64,000 nt of DNA from assembly GCA_030537895.1 (NCBI GenBank), contig JAUNVA010000001.1, positions 210,864 to 274,863 on the forward strand, read 5' to 3'. This document shows positions 42,177-51,219 of this stretch, one piece after another (within the stretch, counting starts at the first letter, position 1; each line of letters begins with the position of its first letter). Source of the stretch: Bowdeniella nasicola (GTDB taxonomy: Bacteria; Actinomycetota; Actinomycetes; Actinomycetales; Actinomycetaceae). Both the position numbers and the translations under genes were made by a program. The notes under the pieces are model-generated. The model saw only the letters and a program-made list of their open reading frames with translations, was not told the DNA's origin and did not search any database.

Positions 42177-42812
42177 TCATTGAATGACGTAAATAATGAT
42201 GAACAGTGCGATCCAGACGACATCCACGAAGTGCCAATAGTAGGAGCACACAATCGCGGTGTTCGCTTCATGGTGAGTGAAGCGCTTCGCGAAGAAGATA
42301 CGACCGAGCACGAACAGGAAGGCGACGAGCCCACCGATGACGTGCAGTCCGTGGAAGCCGGTGGTGATGTAGAAAACGGAGGCGTACGGGTTCGCGCCGA
42401 TGTGCAGACCGTGGTGGACGAGCTCCGCATACTCGATAATCTGGCCAGCGATAAAGACCGAACCCATGAGGTAGGTCAGTGTGAACCACTCAACGGCACC
42501 CCACCGCCGCACGTCCAGCAACGAGCCGGAGCGGCGCGGACGGAACTTCTCGGCCGCCCACACGCCCATCTGGCACGTCACGGAGGACAACACAAGGATG
42601 GTGGTGTTGGTGAGGGCAAACGGGAAATTCAACAGGGCGGTGTTCTCAGGCCAGATCTCGCCAGAGGCGGATCGGTGCGAGAAATACATCGCGAAGAGGC
42701 CGGCGAAGAACATGAGCTCGCTCGACAACCACACGATGGTTCCGACCGCGAGGGTGTTGGGTCGGTTCACCTCGACACGGGGTTTGCTCATGGAAACTGA
42801 TGATGACGACAC
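42177..42812 (-). CDS. ctaE: Cytochrome c oxidase subunit III
   Basis: A 211-residue protein with a five-helix core: '[20 protein letters not shown]', '[20 protein letters not shown]', '[20 protein letters not shown]', '[20 protein letters not shown]' and '[20 protein letters not shown]'; these are standard subunit III signatures including the conserved 'E' in helix 1 and 'HGLHV'. GTG 42812 has CATAAT six bases upstream and no ribosome site, so the operon mRNA probably begins at this codon; an ATG at 42791 (MSKPRVEV) is the alternative start. First gene of ctaE-qcrC-qcrA-qcrB. Confidence 0.95.
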   Translation of the reverse strand: MSSSSVSMSKPRVEVNRPNTLAVGTIVWLSSELMFFAGLFAMYFSHRSASGEIWPENTALLNFPFALTNTTILVLSSVTCQMGVWAAEKFRPRRSGSLLDVRRWGAVEWFTLTYLMGSVFIAGQIIEYAELVHHGLHIGANPYASVFYITTGFHGLHVIGGLVAFLFVLGRIFFAKRFTHHEANTAIVCSYYWHFVDVVWIALFIIIYVIQ

Positions 42813-42818
42813 GGTGTC

Positions 42819-42824
42819 ATTATG
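42819..42824 (-). promoter_or_regulatory. -10 element CATAAT for the ctaE-qcrCAB operon
   Basis: On the minus strand CATAAT, six bases (GACACC), then GTG at 42812. Confidence 0.5.
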
Positions 42825-43050
42825 TACTACGCATCGGCCGCTTGCCCACTAATCGTGCCGTGGGATGGCAATATTCGCCCCGCCGTGAGGCTAAACCATG
42901 GTGGTGATGCGGATGTGTGACTTTCGTCCCCGGCGCGACCGGAGCCGATGGAGACATAGCGCACACGCAAAAAAGCACTAGCATGGCCACATAGACTCGC
43001 CTCTACGAGGTCCCGACGCCGCGGGCGCACCCCACTAGGGAGGAAATACC

Positions 43051-43446
43051 ATGGAGCACACTGCCGATCACGTTGATGTCCTGCTCTTCAGCGACGATGC
43101 CACGACCAGGGAGGACGTGATTGCGGCGGTTGGCCGCAGGGCCGGCGCCGGCCTGCCGACGATCCGGTGGGATGAGACGGCGACACCCGCGATGGTGATC
43201 TCCAAGGCAGAAGAAAACGAGTACGCCTTCCTGGTGCTGGATGCCGAGGCACCTAAGGCCGGCGGAATGGGGCTCGCGAAGCAGCTCAAGCAGGAAATCT
43301 TCAACTGCCCGCCGATCGTCTTGCTGATCGCTCGACCGCAAGACGAATGGTTAGCGCACTGGTCGGAAGCCGATCAGGTCCTGCCCTACCCGCTCGATCC
43401 GCGCTCCGTACAGGAGACGATCGCGGACATCCTGCGTAACCGATGA
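43051..43446 (+). CDS. Stand-alone response-regulator receiver-like protein
   Basis: A 131-residue protein after GGAGG with the CheY-like pattern: 'VDVLLFSDDATTRED' (acidic pair), 'YAFLVLDAEAPKAGGMGLAK' with Asp64 as the candidate phosphate acceptor, and 'PPIVLLIARPQDEWLAHW' as the switch strand. The usual Lys-Pro after strand 5 reads 'LPYPLDP', so the conserved lysine appears lost. There is no DNA-binding domain and no neighbouring kinase. Its stop overlaps the trpD start by four bases. Similar single-domain proteins sit between the bcc/oxidase genes and trpD in other actinobacteria. Function unknown. Confidence 0.75.
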   Translation: MEHTADHVDVLLFSDDATTREDVIAAVGRRAGAGLPTIRWDETATPAMVISKAEENEYAFLVLDAEAPKAGGMGLAKQLKQEIFNCPPIVLLIARPQDEWLAHWSEADQVLPYPLDPRSVQETIADILRNR

Positions 43447-44480
43447 CCACGTCCACGCCCACCTGGCCAGCTCTCCTGACCGACCTCATCGCTGGACGCG
43501 ATCTCACCTACGCAGAGACCTCCTGGGCGATGGACCGAATCATGAACGATGAGGTCAGCCCGGTGCTGCTCGCGGCGTTCCTGGTGGGACTCGCGACCAA
43601 GGGTGAGTCGGTGGCTGAGCTGCGTGCGTTAGCCGACACCATGTTGGAACACTCCACGCCGATCGAGGTGGGGAGCGGCGCTGTCGACATTGTGGGCACG
43701 GGCGGGGACCGCGCGAAGACCGTCAATATCTCCACGATGGCTGCGCTCGTCATCGCCGGAGCGGGGGTTCCCGTCGCGAAACATGGCAACCGCGCCTCGT
43801 CGTCCGCGTCGGGCTCCGCGGATGTGCTGGAACAGCTCGGAGTCGATCTCAATCTCCCCGTCGCTCGCGTGGCCGAGGCGTACGAACAGGTCGGGATCAC
43901 GTTCTTCTTCGCGACGGTCTTCCATCCATCGATGCGTTTCGCGGCTCCTACCCGCCGCGAACTTGGGGTGGGAACGGCCTTCAACGTCCTGGGGCCGCTC
44001 ACAAATCCGGCACGACCGGCTGCCTGTGCCATTGGTGTGGCGAGTGAACGGCATGCTCCTCTCGTTGCGGGGGTGCTTGCCGAGCGCGGCACGCATGCGC
44101 TTGTCTTTCGCGGTGCAAACGGTCTCGACGAACTCACCTCGACCGCACGCAACCAGGTGTGGCAGGTTTGCGACGGGACCGTGCGTTATGAGGAATTCGA
44201 CGCCACCGATCTGGGATTGGCGCCGAGCACAATCGACGACCTGCGAGGCGAGGACGCCGTCTACAACGCGGATGTAGCGCGCCGCGTGTTTGCCGGCGAG
44301 GATGACATCGTCGCGCAGACGGTGGCGCTGAACGCCGCGGCGGGGCTTTTCGCCCATGCGGGCGCCCGCGGGCCCCTTGTCGAGGGACTCGCGACGCACT
44401 ACGCAAAGGCCCGCGAGACCCTGAGCTCTGGCGCGGCACAGTCCGTATTGGATGCCTGGGTGCGCTTCAGCGCTCGGTAA
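43443..44480 (+). CDS. trpD: Anthranilate phosphoribosyltransferase
   Basis: A 345-residue enzyme joining anthranilate and PRPP in tryptophan synthesis. The PRPP-binding 'DIVGTGGDRAKTVNISTMAA', 'GVPVAKHGNRASSSASGSAD', 'ITFFFATVFHPSMRFAAPTR', 'GTAFNVLGPLTNPARP' and 'DELTSTARNQVWQV' are all present. The ATG at 43443 overlaps the receiver-like gene (ATGA). No other trp genes are here; an isolated trpD in this location is normal for actinobacteria (Rv2192c). Confidence 0.95.
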   Translation: MTTSTPTWPALLTDLIAGRDLTYAETSWAMDRIMNDEVSPVLLAAFLVGLATKGESVAELRALADTMLEHSTPIEVGSGAVDIVGTGGDRAKTVNISTMAALVIAGAGVPVAKHGNRASSSASGSADVLEQLGVDLNLPVARVAEAYEQVGITFFFATVFHPSMRFAAPTRRELGVGTAFNVLGPLTNPARPAACAIGVASERHAPLVAGVLAERGTHALVFRGANGLDELTSTARNQVWQVCDGTVRYEEFDATDLGLAPSTIDDLRGEDAVYNADVARRVFAGEDDIVAQTVALNAAAGLFAHAGARGPLVEGLATHYAKARETLSSGAAQSVLDAWVRFSAR

Positions 44481-44503
44481 CGGGGCTGCGGCCCAAGCGG
44501 ATC

Positions 44504-44785
44504 CTAGTCCTCGAGCCCGATGGAAAACGCCTCGCTGAGGTCCTCCTTGGAATAGGCCTGGAACGCGATGTAGGTGCGCGTATCGCGCACACCCTCGATC
44601 TTCGAAAGCGCATCGGCTACGACCCCGGCGAGTTCCTCGTGGCGGGTCACCCGGGCGATAGCGACCAGGTCGACGTCGCCTGTCACGGAAAACACCTCGG
44701 AGATACCGGGAATCTCGACGGCCTCCTGCGCGACCTCCGGAATGCGCGCGGCGTCAGCATCGATAAGGACGATGGCGGTGATCAT
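44504..44785 (-). CDS. Lrp/AsnC-type ligand-binding (RAM) domain protein
   Basis: ATG at 44785 follows AAGGAG, giving MITAIVLIDADAARIPEVAQ and 93 residues. It is a stand-alone RAM/AsnC C-terminal domain: 'AVEIPGISEVFSVTGDVDLV' and 'IEGVRDTRTYIAFQAYSKED' are typical. There is no helix-turn-helix part, so it cannot bind DNA by itself; such proteins bind amino acids or modulate full-length Lrp partners. Its end is 23 bases from the trpD end, convergent. Confidence 0.85.
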   Translation of the reverse strand: MITAIVLIDADAARIPEVAQEAVEIPGISEVFSVTGDVDLVAIARVTRHEELAGVVADALSKIEGVRDTRTYIAFQAYSKEDLSEAFSIGLED

Positions 44786-44832
44786 TGGGTGCTCCTTCGC
44801 TTCGCGTTTCAGCCTCATTGTGGCCCACGCAG

Positions 44833-46632
44833 TCACGTTTCGCTATGCGTGCCGTCGGGCAGGTCCCACACGGTGTCAAGTGGTGAGTGCCGCCGGCAGG
44901 CGAGCGGTACGTGCGGTGCGCGCACGTGGCCAATACGAGTATCAGCGGCTTCCAGCCAGCGAACAATCGCGCCAGTCTCCTCCACGCTCGCGCGCTCACC
45001 GAAGGTCGAGGGAGGTTCCACGCTTTCGGCAAGCTGGAGGGCACCGCGCAGGTAGGGATCGGCGGATGCGCCGGCCGGCAGGCGCAGCGAGCCCGCGAGG
45101 CGGCCGTAGCGGATGATAGCGAGTTCCCACGCGCCGTCTGCGCAAGGACGCGCCGCGACAATTTCGGGCGCCAGCAGGTAGGGCAGCAACTCCTCGAAAC
45201 GACGCGCGCCGTAGAGTGCGGCGCGAAGGCGGTCGCGCGCATCGGCCGCTTCCTCAAAGCGTTCGGCCGCTGCGAGCGTGCCGATTCGGGAGAGGCAGGC
45301 CGCATGGAGGGCACAGATATCTCCGCTGAGCGCGGCCCGTGCCGCATCGAGGGCACGCGCATACGCTGCACGGGTGGCCTCGTCCACGCACGGGGCGGCG
45401 CAGGTGCCCAGGTCCCGCGCCATACACGCACGAGCACCGGAACGCGGCACCCCTGGTAGGCGCCGCGTACAGCTGCGCAGGCCCGTCGCCTCGATGAGGG
45501 CCGTGGCTGCCCGTCGTGCCATCGCCGTCGACGGGTAGGGCCCCCACACGGCACGCTCAGCCACGTTGACGGTGGCGGTCACGATCGGTCTCGGGTAGGG
45601 CTCACGCGTGAGTACGACATAGCGCGTGCGCCCCGGTCGTCTCGAGCGCACGTTGTAGGGCGGGTCGTGAGCAGCGATCATTCGCAGCTCACGGACGCGC
45701 GCCTCGAGAGCGCCGGCACACTCGACGGCGTCGACGCGGTTAGCGAGGTCGATCATTTCCCCGATACGTGTACGCTTTTCCGCCGTCGTGAAATAGCTGC
45801 GCACGCGGCGGCGCAAGTTGGTGGCGGTGCCGACGTAGAGGACCTCCTCGGCAGGACCGAGAAACCGGTAGACGCCCGGTCGGCTTGGGAGGCCATCGGC
45901 AAGGTGTGCCTTGCGGCGGCGCCGCGGGGGCACGGGGTCCGTGAGGGTCGCGAGGTCTTCCGCATGCGTAATTCCGAGAGGCCCCACCCGTTCTAGGAGT
46001 GCGTGCAGGACATCGACAGTCGCCCGTGCATCATCCAGCGCCCGGTGGCTGGGGGTGACGCTCGCCCCAAAGAGGGCGGCGAGAGTGGCGAGCTTATGGT
46101 TGCGTACCTCGTCGCGTGTGAGGACGCGACGAGCCAGACGGAGCGTATCGACGACGGTGGGGTTTGGCCAGCGGTAGGAGAGCGATCTGGCGGCCGCTTT
46201 CAGGAAGGACACGTCAAAGGAGGCATTGTGTGCCACCAGGACCGAACCGCGCTCAAATCCCGCAAATTCGAGGAAGGAGGCGAAGCTCGGGGCCAGGTCC
46301 GGGGCCGTTCGGACCATCTGGTTCGTGATGCCGGTGAGAGACTGGATCATCGGTGGAATCGGATGGTCCGGCTTCACGAGGGTCTGGAACGTGCCGAGTT
46401 CCTCCCCGCCCCGTACCTTGACGGCCCCGATCTCTGTGATCGCCGCGCCCCGAGCGCGTGTGCCCGTGGTTTCCAGGTCGACGACGACGAAGGTCACCTC
46501 GGATAGCGGCGTGCCGAGGTCCTCGAACGTGAGTTGCTGGTGGTGGGCAGCCTCCAGGGCTGGGTCAAGCGTGAAACGTCCGCCGGGGCGGCGCGCCCCG
46601 GGTGTGTCCCAAGGCGAGAGGTCACGACGCAT
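44833..46632 (-). CDS. DEDD exonuclease fused to a GIY-YIG (UvrC-like) nuclease domain
   Basis: Start at ATG 46632 (MRRDLSPWDTPGARRPGGRF), 599 residues; TAAGGT lies seven bases upstream. Residues ~50-210 are a DnaQ-type 3'-5' exonuclease with 'FVVVDLETTGTRARGAAITE', 'VAHNASFDVSFLKAA' and 'HRALDDARATVDVLH', giving a full DEDDh set. Residues ~235-310 are a GIY-YIG nuclease: 'LPSRPGVYRFLGPAEEVLYV', 'GTATNLRRRVRSYF'. A UVR-like motif 'AAERFEEAADARDRLRAAL' follows, and 'GTCAAPC' is a UvrC-type cysteine element. The architecture is that of Rv2191-type proteins, probably in DNA repair; substrate unproven. The UvrC endonuclease V-like and HhH parts are absent. Confidence 0.9.
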   Translation of the reverse strand: MRRDLSPWDTPGARRPGGRFTLDPALEAAHHQQLTFEDLGTPLSEVTFVVVDLETTGTRARGAAITEIGAVKVRGGEELGTFQTLVKPDHPIPPMIQSLTGITNQMVRTAPDLAPSFASFLEFAGFERGSVLVAHNASFDVSFLKAAARSLSYRWPNPTVVDTLRLARRVLTRDEVRNHKLATLAALFGASVTPSHRALDDARATVDVLHALLERVGPLGITHAEDLATLTDPVPPRRRRKAHLADGLPSRPGVYRFLGPAEEVLYVGTATNLRRRVRSYFTTAEKRTRIGEMIDLANRVDAVECAGALEARVRELRMIAAHDPPYNVRSRRPGRTRYVVLTREPYPRPIVTATVNVAERAVWGPYPSTAMARRAATALIEATGLRSCTRRLPGVPRSGARACMARDLGTCAAPCVDEATRAAYARALDAARAALSGDICALHAACLSRIGTLAAAERFEEAADARDRLRAALYGARRFEELLPYLLAPEIVAARPCADGAWELAIIRYGRLAGSLRLPAGASADPYLRGALQLAESVEPPSTFGERASVEETGAIVRWLEAADTRIGHVRAPHVPLACRRHSPLDTVWDLPDGTHSET

Positions 46633-46639
46633 GGCCCCC

Positions 46640-46645
46640 ACCTTA
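46640..46645 (-). promoter_or_regulatory. -10 element TAAGGT for leaderless exonuclease gene
   Basis: On the minus strand TAAGGT, seven bases (GGGGGCC), then ATG at 46632. Confidence 0.4.
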
Positions 46646-46720
46646 GACCGCCCCCGCGCACGGCACACGGTGGAGATGGCACGCGCGACGAGCATCCCAC
46701 GGTGGTGCTGTTCACAGCGG

Positions 46721-48553
46721 TCAGGAGCCGGCCGCACGCTCCCGATCGCGGCGCGCTCGTGCGTCAGCGTAGAGCTGCTCGATTTGGTGGGCATAGCGCT
46801 TCGCGACGACGTGGCGTTTCACCTTCATCGAGGGGGTCAACGTGCCGTCTTCGACCGTGAAGTCGTCGGTGAGGATCGTGAACGCTCGGATCGATTCGGC
46901 TCGTGAGACGCCGCGGTTTGCGCGGTCGATCGCCATTTGAAGGCGTTCGAGGACGAGGGGAGAGGTCGTGGCCTCTCGTACGGTGAGCGGTTCGGCTCCC
47001 TTGTTCTTCAACCAAATAGGCAGCATGTCCCGGTCCAGCGTGATGAGCACGCCCACGAAGGGGCGATCATCGCCCACCACCATGCACTGAGATACGAGGG
47101 GGTGCACCCGTAGGCGATCTTCGAGGCCCGAAGGCGCGACGTTCTTGCCACCCGCCGTGACGATGATCTCCTTCTTGCGTCCGGTGATCGTGACGAAGCC
47201 GTCCCGGTCCATCTGTCCAAGGTCGCCCGTGGCAAACCACCCGTCACGAAATGCTTGCGCGCTCGCCTCGGGGTTGTTGTGGTACCCGCTAAAGACGCCG
47301 ACCCCCTTCGCGAGAATCTCCCCGTCATCCGCGATTGCGAGGCTTGTGCCCGGCACGGGGTAACCGACCGTGCCGATGCGGGTCGTGCGGGGGCGGTTGA
47401 CCGTGAGCGGCGCCGTCGTCTCCGTCAGACCGTAGCCCTCGAGAACAGTGAGGCCGACACCGCGATAGAAGTGGCCGAGCCGTTCGCCAAGCGGGGCGCC
47501 CCCGGAGATCGCATAGGTGAGGCGTCCGCCGAGAGCAGCGCGTAACTTGGATAGGACTAGCCGGTCGGCGATGGCGTGCTGTGCGGCGAGGCCCGCGCTC
47601 GGGCCGCCTCGGTCGAGAGCTCGGGAGTAGGCAATCGCGACGCGCACCGCCCAAATAAAGATCCGTCGTTTGAACCCGCCACCCTGCCGCTGTTCGGCGC
47701 CGGTATAGACCTTCTCCCATATGCGCGGTACCGACATGAGGAATGTGGGGCGGAATTCAGCGATATCGCGCACCGCGTCGGCGGTATCGGCCGTGTGCCC
47801 CAGCGGCACGCCCTCGATCACACACAAGACAGAGAGGATCCGCGCGAACACGTGACTCATCGGCAAGAAGAGCAGTGTGCACACCTCGGGCTGTTCGACG
47901 ACGATATGCAGATCATCGATGATCCCGATGCAGAGCCGAACGAGGTTGGCGTGTGTGATCACGGCGCCCTTCGGCCGCCCGGTGGTGCCCGAGGTATAGA
48001 TGATCGTGGCCGTGTCCTCGAGGTCGCGTTCCTCGTAGCTTGCCCACACCGCGGCTTCCTCAGCCTCAGTGGGGGCAGAGGTGTTCAGATCGCCGTTCTC
48101 CATCACAAGGACGGTGGCGGCGCGATGGCCCTCCCCGATAGCTTCCGCCTCATGGATCGTGTGGGCGAGTGCCGGGCTCTCGACGATCGCGAGCACACAG
48201 TCGGAGTCGGAGAGGATCCATTGAGCTTGCTCCCGAGAACTGGTCTCATAGATCGGCACCACGACACCACCGAGCATCCACACGGCGAGATCGGTGAGTG
48301 ACCACTCGAGGCGGGTGCGCGACATGATGGCGACGTGGTCACCCCGGCCGACGCCGTGGCGCGCAAGGAGTGCGGCGAGCGCGACGACATCCGTCAGGGT
48401 CTGGTGAGCGGTTCGATCCTGCCACCCACGATCGGTGCGCACCCGGAAGGTGACGGCATCGGGATGGTGGGTCGCCCGCCGGACGAGAAAATAGGGGACG
48501 GTGTGGTCGGCGGCAACCTCACCGCGGGAAGGTAGCGAAAACTCGTGGGCCAT
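46721..48553 (-). CDS. Long-chain fatty-acid-CoA ligase (AMP-forming)
   Basis: Start at ATG 48553 (MAHEFSLPSRGEVAADHTVP) after GAGGGGAC; 610 residues. Adenylating-enzyme motifs: 'ATIIYTSGTTGRPKGAVITH' (phosphate loop), 'FLPMSHVFARI', 'ISGGAPLGERLGHFYRGVGL' then 'TVLEGYGLTETTAPLTVNRP', 'WFATGDLGQMDRDGFVTITG' and 'RKKEIIVTAGGKNVAPSGLE'. It activates fatty acids for membrane lipid use or degradation; FadD15-type in position. It is upstream of the exonuclease gene on the same strand with an 88-base gap. Confidence 0.94.
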   Translation of the reverse strand: MAHEFSLPSRGEVAADHTVPYFLVRRATHHPDAVTFRVRTDRGWQDRTAHQTLTDVVALAALLARHGVGRGDHVAIMSRTRLEWSLTDLAVWMLGGVVVPIYETSSREQAQWILSDSDCVLAIVESPALAHTIHEAEAIGEGHRAATVLVMENGDLNTSAPTEAEEAAVWASYEERDLEDTATIIYTSGTTGRPKGAVITHANLVRLCIGIIDDLHIVVEQPEVCTLLFLPMSHVFARILSVLCVIEGVPLGHTADTADAVRDIAEFRPTFLMSVPRIWEKVYTGAEQRQGGGFKRRIFIWAVRVAIAYSRALDRGGPSAGLAAQHAIADRLVLSKLRAALGGRLTYAISGGAPLGERLGHFYRGVGLTVLEGYGLTETTAPLTVNRPRTTRIGTVGYPVPGTSLAIADDGEILAKGVGVFSGYHNNPEASAQAFRDGWFATGDLGQMDRDGFVTITGRKKEIIVTAGGKNVAPSGLEDRLRVHPLVSQCMVVGDDRPFVGVLITLDRDMLPIWLKNKGAEPLTVREATTSPLVLERLQMAIDRANRGVSRAESIRAFTILTDDFTVEDGTLTPSMKVKRHVVAKRYAHQIEQLYADARARRDRERAAGS

Positions 48554-48701
48554 GGGTCCCCTCGATTGGGTATGGGCGGCGCGCCTGGACAGGACCCCAA
48601 CATAGTCAGCCCACACGGTTATCGGCACGTCGAATAGGGCAAGTGTTCGTAGAATCGTGACTAGGCACAAAATCGACTTCGATTGATGGAAGGAATTCAC
48701 G

Positions 48702-49640
48702 ATGACCACGGTCGGGATCGATATTGGGGGCACGAAAATCGCGGCGGGTGTCATCGATGAGGGCGGCCGCCTCATCGAACAGACCCAGTGGCCCACCGAC
48801 CCCACATCGCCCGACGTCATCGAATCGGGAATCATCTCCGCCGTCGAGAACTTTGCGCGCACACACGACATCGACGCCGTCGGCGTCGCCGCCTGCGGGT
48901 TTGTGGACGCCGACCGCTCCACCGTGCGATTCGCCGGAAACGTTGCCTGGCGGGACCACCCGCTCGGTGCGATCCTCGCGAAGGCTCTCGGTTTGCGCGT
49001 CATCGTCGAGAACGATGCGAACGCGGCCGGTTGGGCCGAGTTCCGGTTCGGCGCGGGCCGCGACGTGGACACGATGGCCATGATGACCGTCGGAACGGGC
49101 CTTGGGGGTGCGATCATCGCGAACGGACGCCTCATTCGTGGAGCGTTTGGCGGGGCGGGCGAGATCGGGCACATGGTCGCCGTTCCGTTCGGACACTACT
49201 GCGGTTGCGGGCACGAGGGGTGCCTCGAAATGTACGCCTCGGGGACCGCTCTCACGCGCGCCGCTCGATCTCGCGAGGTCGCGGAGCCGAGTGCCATGGC
49301 TGGCGTGCGCCAACTGGCGGGTCACCAGCGTAAACTCCGTGGCCAGGATGTGACGGCGGCAGCCGCTGCCGGCGACGAACTGGCCTTGGATATCGTCGAG
49401 AACCTCGGATACTGGGTGGGCCGGGGAGCGGCCTCGATCGCCGCTGTCATCGACCCTGAACTGATCGTCATCGGTGGCGGCGTGTCCAAGGCCGGTGACG
49501 TCCTCCTGGAACCGGCCCGCCGCTCATTCGCGGACAACGTCTTCGCAGGCGAGAACCGCCCGATGGCGCCGCTCGTCATCTCACAGTTTGAAAACTCGGG
49601 CGGGATGATCGGGGCAGGTGACCTCGCCCGGCAAGACTAA
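48702..49640 (+). CDS. glk: ROK-family glucokinase
   Basis: ATG at 48702 follows GGAAGGAA; 312 residues. 'TTVGIDIGGTKIAAGVIDEG' binds phosphate, 'VIVENDANAAGWAEFRFGAG' carries the catalytic Asp, 'MTVGTGLGGAIIANGRLIRG' is the second phosphate element, and 'GEIGHMVAVPFGHYCGCGHE' plus 'GCLEMYASG' give the ROK zinc site (CGCGxxGCLE). It phosphorylates glucose with ATP and, in Streptomyces, its counterpart mediates carbon repression. It is divergent from the fatty-acid-CoA ligase. Confidence 0.94.
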   Translation: MTTVGIDIGGTKIAAGVIDEGGRLIEQTQWPTDPTSPDVIESGIISAVENFARTHDIDAVGVAACGFVDADRSTVRFAGNVAWRDHPLGAILAKALGLRVIVENDANAAGWAEFRFGAGRDVDTMAMMTVGTGLGGAIIANGRLIRGAFGGAGEIGHMVAVPFGHYCGCGHEGCLEMYASGTALTRAARSREVAEPSAMAGVRQLAGHQRKLRGQDVTAAAAAGDELALDIVENLGYWVGRGAASIAAVIDPELIVIGGGVSKAGDVLLEPARRSFADNVFAGENRPMAPLVISQFENSGGMIGAGDLARQD

Positions 49641-49760
49641 CGCCCTGGACACCCGGAGCCGTGCCCTTTCGAGCCCCGGTGCCATGCCTGGGTGCGCCAC
49701 TCGGTGGGGGCCTATCTGGTGCCTGACGCCGATGTCACCTGACTCGCCCACACGCTGGGG

Positions 49761-50129
49761 TTAGACCTGGGGTTCACGTTCTCCGGAGTCGTCGGGCAGA
49801 CGCCAGATCAGCATCAGAACAGCCCAGGCCGACGCGACGACAGCCACGACGCCGACGTACCACGGCCAGGACAGGACGAAGGTGAGGACGACGAGCACAA
49901 GCCCGCTCAGCAGGAGGATCCACGGCACACGCACATTCGGGCTGATCGCGGCCGGGCCCGGATCGGGTGGGACGAACCGCTCGTCGTCGGGATCCGGGGC
50001 GGGCGTGTAATCGCGCGGATTTCCGATACCCGACAGCGGTCCGATATCGCGTGCCAACGCCGCGAACTCGCGCCGTTCAGCATCTGAGAGGGAGGCACCG
50101 TCGTCGGGGTGGGATGCGCGGTTTTTCAT
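49761..50129 (-). CDS. Small two-helix membrane protein
   Basis: A 122-residue protein (MKNRASHPDDGASLSDAERR) with a ~65-residue soluble, Pro/Asp-rich N-terminus that includes 'EFAALARDIGPLSG', then two transmembrane helices (near VPWILLLSGLVLVVLTFVLS and YVGVVAVVASAWAVLMLIW) and a short polar tail. This shape resembles the DUF3040-type small actinobacterial membrane proteins, but I am not certain. TAGAGT lies six bases before the ATG, so the mRNA may be leaderless. Divergent from the plsC gene. Confidence 0.75.
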   Translation of the reverse strand: MKNRASHPDDGASLSDAERREFAALARDIGPLSGIGNPRDYTPAPDPDDERFVPPDPGPAAISPNVRVPWILLLSGLVLVVLTFVLSWPWYVGVVAVVASAWAVLMLIWRLPDDSGEREPQV

Positions 50130-50135
50130 ATCAGC

Positions 50136-50141
50136 ACTCTA
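50136..50141 (-). promoter_or_regulatory. -10 element TAGAGT for the leaderless membrane protein gene
   Basis: On the minus strand TAGAGT, six bases (GCTGAT), then ATG at 50129. The site is within CTCTAGAG, which is symmetric. Confidence 0.4.
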
Positions 50142-50184
50142 GAGTGGGAAGGACACCTTCGCACACCCCTCGGAAAGGCTGAAC

Positions 50185-51114
50185 GTGCTCTACTCATTCA
50201 TGAAGCTCACGTTGGGCTCAGTCATGAAGGTGGCCTACCAGCCCTGGATTCGGGGCGCACACCATATCCCCGAGACCGGGGGCGCGATTCTCGCCTCCAA
50301 TCACCTCGCCGTGATCGACTCTTTCTTCCTGCCGCTCATGCTGCGCCGAGAGGTCGTGTTCATCGGTAAATCGGACTATTTCACGGGCACCGGTCTGAAG
50401 GGCAAGCTTGTCGCCTCCTTCATGCGGGGCGTCGGGACCATACCCGTTGATCGAGGCGGAGGCCGCGCCTCGGAGGCCGCGCTGCGGGCCGGATTACGGC
50501 GCGTGGAAAACGGCGAACTGTTCGGGATCTACCCGGAGGGTACGCGCAGCCCCGATGGCCGGCTCTACCGCGGCAAAACCGGCGTCGCCCGCCTCGCCCT
50601 CGCCTCCGGTGCCCCCGTCATCCCGGTGGCGATGATCGGCACGAACATCGCTCAACCCATCGGCAAACGAATCCCGAAGCTGTATCGGATCGGCGTGGTG
50701 GTCGGCGAACCGTTGGACTTCTCCCGCTACCAGGGACTCGACAACGACCGCTTCATCTTGAGATCCATCACCGACGAGATCATGTACTCCCTCATGCAGC
50801 TCTCTGGACAGGAATACGTCGACATGTACGCGAGCACCGTGAAGGCCAAGATGGCGAAGGGTGCCACCATCGACGAGGCGACCGCCACCGGCACGAGCTC
50901 GGTGAGTGCGCCCGGTGGGCGACCCAGCCCGGAAGCCCGCGTCCCCGAGCCCAGCGAAGAGGAACTCGCGGCCGGGCGCCGTCGTATGAGCGAGAGCGAG
51001 GCCGAAGCCACCACGACCGCCGCACAGGAGGATGAAACCCGGGGTGGGGACGGCGGTGCGGATGGACGGCAGCGGCGCGCAACACGTGAGGATAGGCCAA
51101 CCGAGGACGCCTAA
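50185..51114 (+). CDS. 1-acyl-sn-glycerol-3-phosphate acyltransferase family protein
   Basis: GTG at 50185 follows GGAAAGG; 309 residues. The PlsC acyltransferase domain occupies ~20-215 with motif I 'ASNHLAVIDSFFLPL' (NHxxxxD), motif II 'GTIPVDRGGGRASEAALRAG', motif III 'LFGIYPEGTRSPDGRLYRGK' and motif IV 'GAPVIPVAMIG'. The C-terminal ~80 residues are acidic and disordered (EARVPEPSEEELAAGRRRMS...), not part of the fold. It transfers acyl chains to lysophosphatidate or a related acceptor at the membrane surface. Confidence 0.92.
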   Translation: MLYSFMKLTLGSVMKVAYQPWIRGAHHIPETGGAILASNHLAVIDSFFLPLMLRREVVFIGKSDYFTGTGLKGKLVASFMRGVGTIPVDRGGGRASEAALRAGLRRVENGELFGIYPEGTRSPDGRLYRGKTGVARLALASGAPVIPVAMIGTNIAQPIGKRIPKLYRIGVVVGEPLDFSRYQGLDNDRFILRSITDEIMYSLMQLSGQEYVDMYASTVKAKMAKGATIDEATATGTSSVSAPGGRPSPEARVPEPSEEELAAGRRRMSESEAEATTTAAQEDETRGGDGGADGRQRRATREDRPTEDA

Positions 51115-51219
51115 GCACCCCGGGTCAGGTGTCCCGCGCGGGGGCGTGAGCAGCCCACTAGACTGGACGCGGTATAACGCTGCGTACCGAACCAAGGTGC
51201 GCTTGAGGGAAGGAAACCG

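Noticed and set aside
49641..49760. Possible gene remnant between glk and the small membrane protein
   Set aside because: The 120 bases have no continuous frame, hairpin or RNA signature I can support.
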